A stretch of 64,000 nucleotides of DNA from Spartobacteria bacterium. GTDB taxonomy: Bacteria > Verrucomicrobiota > Verrucomicrobiia > Chthoniobacterales > Chthoniobacteraceae. A model generated the notes under the pieces. The model was not told the origin of the DNA. It saw nothing but the letters and a program-made list of their open reading frames with translations, and made no database searches. The stretch lies in NCBI GenBank assembly GCA_021324825.1, contig JAJPII010000018.1, positions 1 to 64,000 on the forward strand, given 5' to 3'. Positions 6,674 to 14,912 of the stretch are shown piece after piece (positions within the stretch are counted from its first letter, which is position 1; the number at the start of each line of letters is the position of its first letter). Both the position numbers and the translations under genes were made by a program.

Positions 6674-8572
6674 TTATGCGTTGAGTGTCTTGTGGACGGT
6701 GAAGAGGAGCTGGTCGGCGGAATACGGTTTGTCCAGGAACCAGGAGACGCCCATCTCTTCCAGCATGACTTTCTTGATGTCCTGGCTCTGGCCGCTGGAG
6801 GCGATGATTTTCACCATCGGATCGACTTTTTTCAAGGCGCGCACGAGGGCGACGCCGTCCATGAGGTCCATCTCGATATCCGTGAGGACGGCCTGGATTT
6901 CCGACCGCCTTTGGAAATAGAGCGCGAGGGCGTCGGTGCCGTCTTCCGCGGTGTAGGCGCGGTACCCGTGGGCTTCCAGGGTTTTGATGGCGGCGTTGCG
7001 GATGGACGGCTCGTCATCGACCACGAGGATGAGTTCGCCGTTGCCCATGGGCGTGGCGAGGGTTTCCTGCTTGACCGCTTCGCCGCCTTTCTCGGAGGCG
7101 GGGAGGAAGACGCGGAAGGCGGTGCCGACGCCGACTTCGCTGTCGACGGTGACGAAGCCGCCGTGGCTTTTGACGATGCCCATGGCGGTGGAGAGGCCGA
7201 GGCCGGTGCCTTTGCCGGGTTCCTTGGTGGTGAAGAACGGGTCGAATATCTTTTCCAGCACGTGGCGCGGTATGCCTTCGCCGCTGTCGTTGACCTTCAT
7301 GACGACGTAGCGGCCCACGCGCGCGTCGGGGTGGGCGCCGGCGGCCTGTTCGTCCACGAGGACGGTTTCGGCGCCGATGGTGAGGCAGCCGCCCTGCGGC
7401 ATGGCGTCGCGCGCGTTGACGCAGAGATTCAGGAGCACCTGGTGCAGCTGCGTTATGTCGCCGGAGACGGTGGCGACGTCCTTGGCGATCTGCATCCGTA
7501 TGCCGATGTTCTTCGGGAAGGTCTGGCTCATCATCTTGACCAGCTCGCTGATGAGATGTTTGGGCTGGAGCAGGATTCTGTCGCCTTCCGCGCCCCGGGC
7601 GAAGGTGAGGACTTGCTTGACGATGTCCGCGCCGCGCTCGGCGCTGACTTCGATGGTGCCCAGCAGGGTCATGCTCTCCTCGTCGGCCAGGCTGCGCCGC
7701 AGAAGGCCGACGGACATGAGGATGGGCGCCAGGATGTTATTCAAGTCGTGCGCGATGCCGGAGGCGAGGGTGCCGATGCTTTCCAGCCGCTGGGAACGGA
7801 GGAACTGGCCTTCGAGCTTCTTTTTTTCCGTGATGTCCGTGTTGATGACGAGGATGGATTTCGGCTCGCCGTCGTCCCCGCGGACGAGCGTCCACCGGCT
7901 GCTGACGGCCACTTCCTTGCCGTTGCAGATGGTGTGCCGGGTCTCGCCCTTCCATTCGCCGGAGATGAGGAGTTCCTTTTTTGCGATTTCGAAGAGGCCG
8001 GCCTCCTGCTTCACGAGATCGCTCAGTTTGCGGTCCAGGGCGTCGTTGGAAAGCATGGAGTAGAGCGCTTCGGCGCCTTTGTTCCAGAAGGTGACCCTGT
8101 CGTCGAGGTCGATGACGATGATGGCGTCGTGCGCCAGGTTCAGGAGGCTCGCCTGTTCGCGGACCTGCTTTTCGGCGCGCTTGCGTTCGGTGATGTCGTG
8201 CGCCAGGACCAGCACGGCGGTTCTGCCGTCGAATGGGATGCGGTTCCAGGTTATTTCCACGTCGATGACGGTGGCGTCCTTCCTGCGGTGTTTCCAGACG
8301 GCGGTCTGGTTGATTTCCGTCTGGCCGAGGCCTCTTTCCCAGTCCAGCGCCATGGTTGCGACATCCGCCGAGGCGCAGAGCTGCCTGGTGGTCATGCGGG
8401 CGAAGTCCTCCCTGGTGTAGCCGTAGTGGCGGATGGCGGCGGCGTTCACCGCCAGGAAGCGGAGGGTGTTGGCGTCGTAAACCCACATTGGCAGCGGATT
8501 GCTGTCGAACATGGGGCCGAAGGTTGTTTCGCCCGGCAGGCTGGGATCGATGAGGGTTTCTGGAAGAGCCAT
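6674..8572 (-). CDS. PAS-PAS hybrid sensor histidine kinase with C-terminal receiver
   Basis: 632 aa from ATG 8572; a TTG five codons earlier is possible. Order: PAS (~20-130), PAS (~145-250), HisKA with the phospho-acceptor H275 in GIAHDLNN, HATPase with N-box NLCVNARDA, G1 NDSGEGIP, F-box FDPFFTTK and G2 GTGLGLS, then a receiver (513-632) with phospho-acceptor D565 in LTDIEM. No membrane segment, so a cytosolic sensor, signal unknown. No response regulator with an output domain is adjacent. It is a close paralog in layout of the kinase at 23664. Confidence 0.93.
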   Translation of the reverse strand: MALPETLIDPSLPGETTFGPMFDSNPLPMWVYDANTLRFLAVNAAAIRHYGYTREDFARMTTRQLCASADVATMALDWERGLGQTEINQTAVWKHRRKDATVIDVEITWNRIPFDGRTAVLVLAHDITERKRAEKQVREQASLLNLAHDAIIVIDLDDRVTFWNKGAEALYSMLSNDALDRKLSDLVKQEAGLFEIAKKELLISGEWKGETRHTICNGKEVAVSSRWTLVRGDDGEPKSILVINTDITEKKKLEGQFLRSQRLESIGTLASGIAHDLNNILAPILMSVGLLRRSLADEESMTLLGTIEVSAERGADIVKQVLTFARGAEGDRILLQPKHLISELVKMMSQTFPKNIGIRMQIAKDVATVSGDITQLHQVLLNLCVNARDAMPQGGCLTIGAETVLVDEQAAGAHPDARVGRYVVMKVNDSGEGIPRHVLEKIFDPFFTTKEPGKGTGLGLSTAMGIVKSHGGFVTVDSEVGVGTAFRVFLPASEKGGEAVKQETLATPMGNGELILVVDDEPSIRNAAIKTLEAHGYRAYTAEDGTDALALYFQRRSEIQAVLTDIEMDLMDGVALVRALKKVDPMVKIIASSGQSQDIKKVMLEEMGVSWFLDKPYSADQLLFTVHKTLNA

Positions 8573-8696
8573 TGGCAGTACTGACAAAGAGGCAACAAGT
8601 GTGCCATGGAACCGAAAATCCTCATGCAGTCCCTACCGCGCCGGACTCGAGGCCGGATTGACAAGCCCGGCCCCCGTATCGGAAGGTAACGTCCCC

Positions 8697-9902
8697 ATGT
8701 TACAGGAGATTGCCAGCGAGCGCGTTGCTTCCGATCTCCCGGCCAGCGTCCTCTACAGCATCTCCGCGCGGATCGGCGGCAGCGGGCTGGATACGGATTG
8801 CTTCGAGTCGTTGCGCGGTTTGTACAAGGCGAACATTCTCGGAAGGGCCGTCGCGTTCGACAATCGCCAGGCTGAAATACCCGCGTCCCATATAAAAAGC
8901 CTGCGTGGGCACCCGATGCGGCTGCCGCTTTCCGTGTTGCGGAGGAAGTATTTCTACGGCGCGAAAAAGCACTTTTTGGACAGGGTTGTCAGCAGGGAGC
9001 TTGCGACGGGCGGATACGATCTCTTCCACGCCTGGTCGGGCGAATGCGTCCGCGCCTTGCGCGAAGCGAGGCGACGCGGAATACCCTCCGTGGTGGAAAT
9101 CCCCACCTGGCACCGGAACAAGGGGAAGCAAAAGCCCGCGCGGACGAAAAGCGAGGTGGAGCGCGACGAGGAGGAGCGCATCACGCGCCGGTGGCTGAAC
9201 TCCCTGCTGGTGACCCGTCAGCAGACCCTGGAGGAATACGAACTGGCGGACTTGCTCCTGGTCCTTTCGCAAAAAGCGAAGGAAACCTTCCTGGCCGCGG
9301 GGGTTCCCGAGAGCAAGCTGTACGATTTGCCGCGCGGGGTGGATCCCGTGCGTTTCGCCCCGGGGACGCCGCCGGATATATTCCGGGCCGTCTTCGTGGG
9401 CGCGCTGATTAAGAGAAAGGGCGTCCACACTCTCCTGGAAGTATGGAACCGGCTGAAGCTGAAGGACGCGGAGCTTGTCCTGGTCGGCGCGGTGCATGAG
9501 GAGATAAAGCCGTATCTGAAGGAATTCGGGCAAGAGAACGTCCGGCTGGCGGGCTTCACGATGGAGACGCAGGATCATTACCGCCAGGCGAGCGCGCATA
9601 TATTTCCCTCCACCTGCGAGGGGAGCGCCAAGGTTACTTACGAAGCGGCTTCCTGCGGCCTGCCGCAGATCACCACGCGCGAATCCGGCGATGTCGTCGT
9701 TGACGGTTTGAACGGCCTTGTCGTTCCTTGCGGCGACGGGGACGCCCTCGCGGCGGCGATCGAGCGCTTGTATAAAGACGCCGGTCTGCGCGAGGCGATG
9801 GGCGCGGCGGCGCGCAAGCGGATACTGGAGAATTTCACCTGGGATCACTTCCGCGCGAGGCTGCTCGACGCGTACCGGACAGTCTGGAAACGCCGCGGCT
9901 AG
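8697..9902 (+). CDS. Glycosyltransferase family 4 (GT-B) protein
   Basis: 401 aa from ATG 8697, with GGAAGG at 8681-8686. The N-terminal half is the variable acceptor domain. The C-terminal donor domain shows AVFVGALIKRKGVHTLLEVW, ELVLVGA, and the E-x7-E region with FPSTCEGSAKVTYEAASCGLP, hallmarks of GT4 retaining enzymes. It would transfer a sugar from a nucleotide donor to a surface glycan or lipid in the cytoplasm. It is transcribed alone, divergent from the kinase and convergent with the phosphofructokinase (1 base between stops). Acceptor unknown. Confidence 0.88.
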   Translation: MLQEIASERVASDLPASVLYSISARIGGSGLDTDCFESLRGLYKANILGRAVAFDNRQAEIPASHIKSLRGHPMRLPLSVLRRKYFYGAKKHFLDRVVSRELATGGYDLFHAWSGECVRALREARRRGIPSVVEIPTWHRNKGKQKPARTKSEVERDEEERITRRWLNSLLVTRQQTLEEYELADLLLVLSQKAKETFLAAGVPESKLYDLPRGVDPVRFAPGTPPDIFRAVFVGALIKRKGVHTLLEVWNRLKLKDAELVLVGAVHEEIKPYLKEFGQENVRLAGFTMETQDHYRQASAHIFPSTCEGSAKVTYEAASCGLPQITTRESGDVVVDGLNGLVVPCGDGDALAAAIERLYKDAGLREAMGAAARKRILENFTWDHFRARLLDAYRTVWKRRG

Positions 9903-9903
9903 T

Positions 9904-11211
9904 CTAACAGAGATTCGCCGGTTGGCCGGTGGCCGCAAGCACCGCGAGCCAGAGGTCTTCCCGCGGGTTCACCTTGCGCCGGCCGTGGGTGATGAGTTCC
10001 AGCGGCAGATGAACGAATGCTCCGTGCCAGCAGCCGACCAGCATGCCGGTCTTGCCGGCCATGGCGGCGTGGACGGAAAGCTGGGCCAGGTGCGAGCAAT
10101 AGACGTTGTCATGCGCGGAGGCGGGCACGCTGCGGATGGTGTAGCTCGGGTCGATGTATTTGAGGTTCAGGTCGATCTTGCGGGATGCGCAAAAATCGGC
10201 GATGCGCTGTTTCAAGAATAGCCCGATGTCGCCGAATCGTTTGTTGCCGGAAGCGTCCGCTCCTTCCCCCCGGCTGGGCTGGCTGGCCAGCAAGTCCTGA
10301 CCCGCGCCTTCGGAGACGACGATGACGGCGTTCTTGTGTTTCTCCAGGCGATAGCGCAACGCTTCCAGCAGGCCGCGGGCGCCTTCCAGTTGAAACGGAA
10401 CTTCCGGGATGAGGACGAAGTTGACCGCGCCGCCCGCCAGCGCCGTGAAACACGCGATGAAGCCGGAGTCGCGCCCCATCAATTTCACGAGGCCGACGCC
10501 ATTCGGGGAACCCACCGCCTCGATGCGGGCGCACTCGACGCTTTTCACCGCCTCGGCGAAAGCGGTCTCGAAACCGAAGGTTTTGTCGAGAAACATGATG
10601 TCGTTGTCGATGGTCTTGGGGATGCCTACGACGCTTATGCGCCGGCCGCGCCGTTCGATCTCGCCGCACAGTTCCATCGCCCCCCGCAGCGTGCCGTCGC
10701 CGCCGATGACGAACAGGAGATTGACCTTCATCTCCTCCAGGGTGTCGACCATCTCCGCCGCGCTCTGCGGCCCGCGCGACGTGCCCAGGATCGTGCCGCC
10801 GGACAGATGGATATTCGCGACCTTGTCAGGGCGCAGGGGCATCGGCGCGTGGCCGTAGCGGTGGATGAGGCCCCTGTAGCCGTAACGAAAGCCGTAGGTG
10901 GTCTGCACGCCGTACCGGTAGTAAAGCTCCACCACGATGCCGCGGATGACGTCGTTCAGCCCCGGACAAAGCCCTCCGCACGTGACGATGCCGGCGTTCA
11001 CGCGCGAGGGATCGAAGAAAATCCGTTCCCGCGGCCCGGCGGATTCGAAGCTCACGGGCTGTTCGCCTTTTGCAAAGGCCCGCGCGGTCTCCGCGAACGA
11101 GTGGTCGAACAGGACGCGATCCTCATCGTCCTTGAACTGGATGTGCGGCCCCAGCCGCTGCAACGGCGACCTGATTTCGCATTTCCCTATTGACTGAATC
11201 GTAGTCTGCAT
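9904..11211 (-). CDS. pfkA: 6-phosphofructokinase (ATP-type motif)
   Basis: 435 aa from ATG 11211, preceded by AGGGAA. It has the long N-terminal extension of group II/plant-like enzymes, then VTCGGLCPGLNDVIRG, GGTILGTSRG, GGDGTLRGA and PKTIDNDI. Glycine in GGDGT (rather than GGDDS) indicates ATP rather than pyrophosphate as phosphoryl donor; the lysine in PKTIDND is shared by both PPi enzymes and long ATP-PFKs. It phosphorylates fructose 6-phosphate in glycolysis. It diverges from mtnA with about 120 bases between starts. Confidence 0.88.
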   Translation of the reverse strand: MQTTIQSIGKCEIRSPLQRLGPHIQFKDDEDRVLFDHSFAETARAFAKGEQPVSFESAGPRERIFFDPSRVNAGIVTCGGLCPGLNDVIRGIVVELYYRYGVQTTYGFRYGYRGLIHRYGHAPMPLRPDKVANIHLSGGTILGTSRGPQSAAEMVDTLEEMKVNLLFVIGGDGTLRGAMELCGEIERRGRRISVVGIPKTIDNDIMFLDKTFGFETAFAEAVKSVECARIEAVGSPNGVGLVKLMGRDSGFIACFTALAGGAVNFVLIPEVPFQLEGARGLLEALRYRLEKHKNAVIVVSEGAGQDLLASQPSRGEGADASGNKRFGDIGLFLKQRIADFCASRKIDLNLKYIDPSYTIRSVPASAHDNVYCSHLAQLSVHAAMAGKTGMLVGCWHGAFVHLPLELITHGRRKVNPREDLWLAVLAATGQPANLC

Positions 11212-11333
11212 AAGCTTTCCCTGGCTCTGCGCGCGGCAAATTAAACGGCATCCGGCGCCTCGAAGGCAAGCCCGCATTGGAGGCGACGCTTTTGATTGAG
11301 GAAAGCTCTTCGCCTTTCTATCGTTCCCGAGAG

Positions 11334-12446
11334 ATGAACGTAAACGGCACGCACTTCCGCACGATCTGGTTGCAAGACCCCGACCGCGTCCGGATCATTG
11401 ACCAGACGCGCCTGCCTCACCGGTTCGTGATCGAAGACTTGCGCACGGCGGAGGAAGCGGCTGTCGCGATCAAGGAGATGCATGTTCGCGGCGCGGGGCT
11501 TATCGGCGCGACGGCGGGTTACGGCATGTACCTGGCGGCGCTCCATGCGCCGCGGGAGCGGTTCGACGAAGCGCTGGCCGAGGCGGGCGCGCGGCTCAAG
11601 GCGACGCGCCCGACAGCCGTGAATCTCGAATGGGCGGTGAACCGGCAGCTCGGCGCGGTTTCACAAGCCGGAGACGTCGACGGGAAAATCGCCGCCGCGC
11701 TGGCGACCGCGAATGCCATAGCCGACGAGGACGCGGAGCACTGCCGCGCCATCGGACGCCACGGGGTCGCGCTCATTGAGGAAATTCGAAACCGGAAGAA
11801 GTCCGGCCCGGTCAACGTGCTGACCCACTGCAACGCGGGCTGGCTGGCTTTCGTGGATTACGGCTCGGCTACGGCGCCCGTTTACGCGGCTTTCGACAGC
11901 GGCGTCGACATCCACGTGTGGGTGGACGAGACGCGCCCGCGCAACCAGGGCGCGAACCTGACGGCGTGGGAACTGGGCCAGCACGGGGTGCCCCACACGG
12001 TCATAGCCGACAACACCGGCGGCCATCTCATGCAGCACGGGATGGTCGATCTCGCAATCGTCGGCACGGACCGCACAACTCACACGGGCGACGTTGCCAA
12101 CAAGATAGGCACCTATCTGAAAGCGCTGGCCGCGAAAGACAACGGCGTCCCGTTTTACGTCGCGCTCCCCTCCTCCACGTTCGATTGGAAAATGCGCGAC
12201 GGCCTCGCCGAAATCCCGATCGAACAACGGGGCGCCGACGAGGTTAAATATATCGAGGGCCTGTGCGGCGGGGAGATTCGGAAAGTGCTGCTGACCCCGG
12301 AGTCGAGCCGGACGGCGAACTATGGATTCGACGTCACCCCCGCGCGGCTCGTCACCGGCTTGATAACCGAGCGCGGGATATGCGAGGCGAAGGAAGAAAG
12401 CATCGCCGGCCTCTTTCCCGACAAGAAGCGGACGCATGCCTCGTAA
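11334..12446 (+). CDS. mtnA: S-methyl-5-thioribose-1-phosphate isomerase
   Basis: 370 aa from ATG 11334; a TTG at 11277 would add 19 residues without family similarity. Catalytic Cys is in NVLTHCNAG and catalytic Asp in VGTDRTTHTGDVANKIGTY, both hallmarks of MtnA. The usual RGAPAIG loop reads RGAGLIGATAGYG. The enzyme isomerises methylthioribose 1-phosphate to methylthioribulose 1-phosphate during recycling of methylthioadenosine; some homologs act on 5-deoxyribose 1-phosphate. Its end overlaps the SDR start by 11 bases, so the two proteins are probably made together. Confidence 0.9.
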   Translation: MNVNGTHFRTIWLQDPDRVRIIDQTRLPHRFVIEDLRTAEEAAVAIKEMHVRGAGLIGATAGYGMYLAALHAPRERFDEALAEAGARLKATRPTAVNLEWAVNRQLGAVSQAGDVDGKIAAALATANAIADEDAEHCRAIGRHGVALIEEIRNRKKSGPVNVLTHCNAGWLAFVDYGSATAPVYAAFDSGVDIHVWVDETRPRNQGANLTAWELGQHGVPHTVIADNTGGHLMQHGMVDLAIVGTDRTTHTGDVANKIGTYLKALAAKDNGVPFYVALPSSTFDWKMRDGLAEIPIEQRGADEVKYIEGLCGGEIRKVLLTPESSRTANYGFDVTPARLVTGLITERGICEAKEESIAGLFPDKKRTHAS

Positions 12447-13203
12447 GCCTTCCACGGAAGCCGCTCTCGTCACCGGCGCGGCGTCGGGCATCGGCAGGGC
12501 GTGCGCGCAAGCCCTTCTGGCGCGGGGCGCGGCGGTGGCCGGCCTCGACAAGAACCCGGACGTCATCAAGACCTTTCGCCGCCGCGAGTTTCTCGGCTTG
12601 CGCGGCGACATCACAAGCGAGGAAGACATCCTGGCCGCCCTGGCCGCGGTGAAAAAACGTTGGGGCCGCCTGGACATCCTCGTCCTCAACGCGGGAATCT
12701 TTCCGCCAAGCCGCCGGATCGACTCGCTCGATCTCGCCTATTGGCGGGCCGTGATGAGCGTGAACCTGGACTCGAGCGTCGCGCTGCTCCGCGAGGCGCA
12801 CCCCTGGCTCAAGCAATCTCCGCGCGGCGGCAGGGTGGTGGTGATCGGCTCCAAGAACGTCGCCGCGCCCGGCCCCGGAGCAGCCGCGTATTCCGCCTCG
12901 AAAGCCGCCTTGACCCAACTCGCCCGCGTCGCCGCGCTGGAATGGGCCGCGGACGGCGTTCGCGTCAACATCATCCACCCCGACGCCGTTTTCGACACGG
13001 GCCTCTGGACAAAAGAAGCGCTCGCATTAAGGGCGCGCCAATACGGGCTGAGCGTGGCGGAATACAAAACCCGCAACCTTCTAAAGTGCGAAATCCTCAG
13101 CCGCGACGTGGGCGAGATGGCGGCCGAAATGTGCGGGCCGCTGTTCGCAAAGACCACTGGCGCACAGGTTTCGCTCGACGGCGGCAACGAGCGGGTCATA
13201 TAG
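12436..13203 (+). CDS. SDR-family oxidoreductase coupled to mtnA
   Basis: 255 aa. Classical short-chain dehydrogenase: cofactor loop TGAASGIGRA, NAG in LVLNAGIFPPSR, catalytic Y-x3-K in AYSASKAAL. The C-terminal part (LSVAEYKTRNLLKCEILSRD and TGAQVSLDGGNERVI) resembles the dehydrogenase half of bifunctional RhaD-type aldolase/dehydrogenases, but the aldolase half is absent. Overlap with mtnA suggests it reduces an aldehyde formed by aldol cleavage of methylthioribulose or deoxyribulose phosphate. That substrate is inferred from context; a generic sugar dehydrogenase is the alternative. Confidence 0.85.
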   Translation: MPRKPSTEAALVTGAASGIGRACAQALLARGAAVAGLDKNPDVIKTFRRREFLGLRGDITSEEDILAALAAVKKRWGRLDILVLNAGIFPPSRRIDSLDLAYWRAVMSVNLDSSVALLREAHPWLKQSPRGGRVVVIGSKNVAAPGPGAAAYSASKAALTQLARVAALEWAADGVRVNIIHPDAVFDTGLWTKEALALRARQYGLSVAEYKTRNLLKCEILSRDVGEMAAEMCGPLFAKTTGAQVSLDGGNERVI

Positions 13204-13217
13204 AATATTCCAACCCC

Positions 13218-14198
13218 ATGAACAAGCTCCCTTTTCTCCGCGCCCTGCTCCTCGCGTGCGCTTCCCTCCTTCCTTTCCTCACTACGCGGGCCGCTTCCGA
13301 TGCGCCCCCCGCCTGCTATCTCTTCTCCTATTTCATCGGGGAGAAGGACGGACTGCATCTCGCGTGGAGCAAGGACGGTTTGAAGTGGCATGCCTTCATG
13401 GACGGCAACAAGGAAAAGATATTCCTCAAGCCATCCGTCGGAAACGACAAGCTGATGCGCGATCCTTGCATCCTGCTCGGGCCGGACAATGTGTTCCGCC
13501 TGGTCTGGACCGATTCGTGGCATGACCAGACCATCGGTTACTCCTCCTCCAAAGACCTGCTCAACTGGTCGGAACAACAGTCCCTGCCGGTGATGAAGAA
13601 CGAGCCGACCGCCCGCAATACCTGGGCGCCGGAAGTCCATTACGACGAGGCGACCAAACAGTATCTGATCTTCTGGTCGAGCACGATCCCGGGCCGGTTT
13701 CCCGAGACCGATCACACGGCGGAAGCGGACCTCAATCACCGCATCTACCTGACGACCACCAGGGATTTCGTCACCTATACGCCCACGGTTCTCTGGTTCG
13801 ATCCGAAGTTCTGCGCGATCGACGCCACCCTTATCCCCTTCGACAACAAGTTCTTCATGATCTTCAAGAACGAGACTTCGAAACCGGCGCCCGCCAAGGA
13901 TCTATACCTCGCGACCAGCGATACGATGATGGGGCCTTACAAGGACATCACGGGGCCGATTGCCACCCAGCCGCCGCATTGGGTTGAAGGGCCGACCGCC
14001 ATCCAGATCGGCGGCAAGGTCATCATTTACTTCGACTGCTACGCGAAACACCATTTCGGCGCCTGCGAATCAACCGACATGAAGAGCTGGACGGACATCA
14101 CTCCGCGGCTTTCGTTGCCGAAGGGCATTCGCCACGGGACGGTCATCGCCGTGCCGGGCGCCGTCATCGACAACCTGGCCGGTCACTCGCCGACGTAG
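13218..14198 (+). CDS. Secreted glycoside-hydrolase-43-like five-bladed propeller protein
   Basis: 326 aa from ATG 13218. Residues 1-25 are a signal peptide (LLLACASLLPFLTTRAAS). The body has repeated blade motifs, with LHLAWSKDGLKWHAF, MRDPCILLGPDNVFRLVW, TWAPEVHYDEATKQYLIFW and WVEGPTAIQIGGKVIIYF. These give the acidic residues expected in GH43/GH32-type propellers (Asp in RDP, Glu in APEV and VEGP). Members cleave arabinose- or xylose-containing glycans; the substrate cannot be told. Start is 15 bases after the SDR stop, so it may share that operon. Its stop overlaps the convergent Lrp gene by 16 bases. Confidence 0.8.
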   Translation: MNKLPFLRALLLACASLLPFLTTRAASDAPPACYLFSYFIGEKDGLHLAWSKDGLKWHAFMDGNKEKIFLKPSVGNDKLMRDPCILLGPDNVFRLVWTDSWHDQTIGYSSSKDLLNWSEQQSLPVMKNEPTARNTWAPEVHYDEATKQYLIFWSSTIPGRFPETDHTAEADLNHRIYLTTTRDFVTYTPTVLWFDPKFCAIDATLIPFDNKFFMIFKNETSKPAPAKDLYLATSDTMMGPYKDITGPIATQPPHWVEGPTAIQIGGKVIIYFDCYAKHHFGACESTDMKSWTDITPRLSLPKGIRHGTVIAVPGAVIDNLAGHSPT

Positions 14199-14773
14199 AT
14201 CGCTTCATCCGGCCAATCCTTGCGCATATAGCCGGCCTGCATGTTCACCAACGGCAGGTAGTTCCTCATTATCCGCACCGGCGCCAGCAGGCGCATCGTC
14301 GAGATTTCCTCGACCGATTCCGGGCCGTGGTTGCGATGAAGGCCGGGGATCAGCTTTTCCTGGACGGCCTGGACGATGTCCGTGTCGTTCGCTCCGTCGA
14401 TGAAGAGGAGCAGGGCGATCTTCCCGTCGATCTCGGCGATGTGGCTTTCGTAAGTGATCTCCGTGAAGCTGGATTCCAGGAATTCCTCCCGCCGGATGTC
14501 TTCGGTGATCTTCTGGAAAGTGATGCCGAGCCGGAACTTGATGATATAGAGATGCCGGGTGGTGAACTGCCCCGTCCCCCGCGCCGAAAGATCGACGTGG
14601 GTGTAGTAGGAAAGTATCCCGTCGCCCTCCATCCGCTGGCGTTTGCGGCCCACGGTGCGGACGTTGACGCCGGTGATCTCGCCGACCCCGTTGTCGGATT
14701 CCCGCGGGTCGCGGATGAGTTGCCGGACGATCAATCGCTCCTGCTCGTCGAGTTCTCGGACATTTTGCGCCAT
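14183..14773 (-). CDS. Lrp/AsnC-family transcriptional regulator
   Basis: 196 aa from ATG 14773 (a TTG two codons before is possible). N-terminal winged helix-turn-helix (LDEQERLIVRQLIRDP, GVNVRTVGRKRQRMEGDGIL) followed by a region compatible with a RAM/ACT-like effector domain. About 40 residues longer than a standard Lrp. These proteins bind amino acids and control their metabolism. It diverges from gltB with 139 bases between starts, and an inverted repeat lies between them, so it probably controls gltB and itself. Effector unknown. Confidence 0.7.
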   Translation of the reverse strand: MAQNVRELDEQERLIVRQLIRDPRESDNGVGEITGVNVRTVGRKRQRMEGDGILSYYTHVDLSARGTGQFTTRHLYIIKFRLGITFQKITEDIRREEFLESSFTEITYESHIAEIDGKIALLLFIDGANDTDIVQAVQEKLIPGLHRNHGPESVEEISTMRLLAPVRIMRNYLPLVNMQAGYMRKDWPDEAIYVGE

Positions 14774-14839
14774 AAACAAGGAAAAAGCGGCGACAATTTA
14801 AGCCCAATGAAAGCGAATGCGACTAAAATTTGCATTTTC

Positions 14840-14855
14840 AGGCAAAATTATGCCT
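14840..14855. promoter_or_regulatory. Candidate Lrp-type operator between the regulator and gltB
   Basis: AGGCA-AAATTA-TGCCT is a perfect inverted repeat in an AT-rich stretch of the divergent intergenic region. Its symmetry and place suggest an operator; no binding data are implied. Clear -35/-10 boxes were not found. Confidence 0.35.
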
Positions 14856-14912
14856 TGAATTTATCCCCGGCGCCGCTAGCTTTCCCTCCGACTTTCAGGG
14901 GAGGGTTTACCA

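Noticed and set aside
9904..11211. Pyrophosphate-dependent phosphofructokinase
   Set aside because: GGDGT rather than GGDDS indicates ATP use; the Lys in PKTIDND is also present in long ATP-dependent forms.
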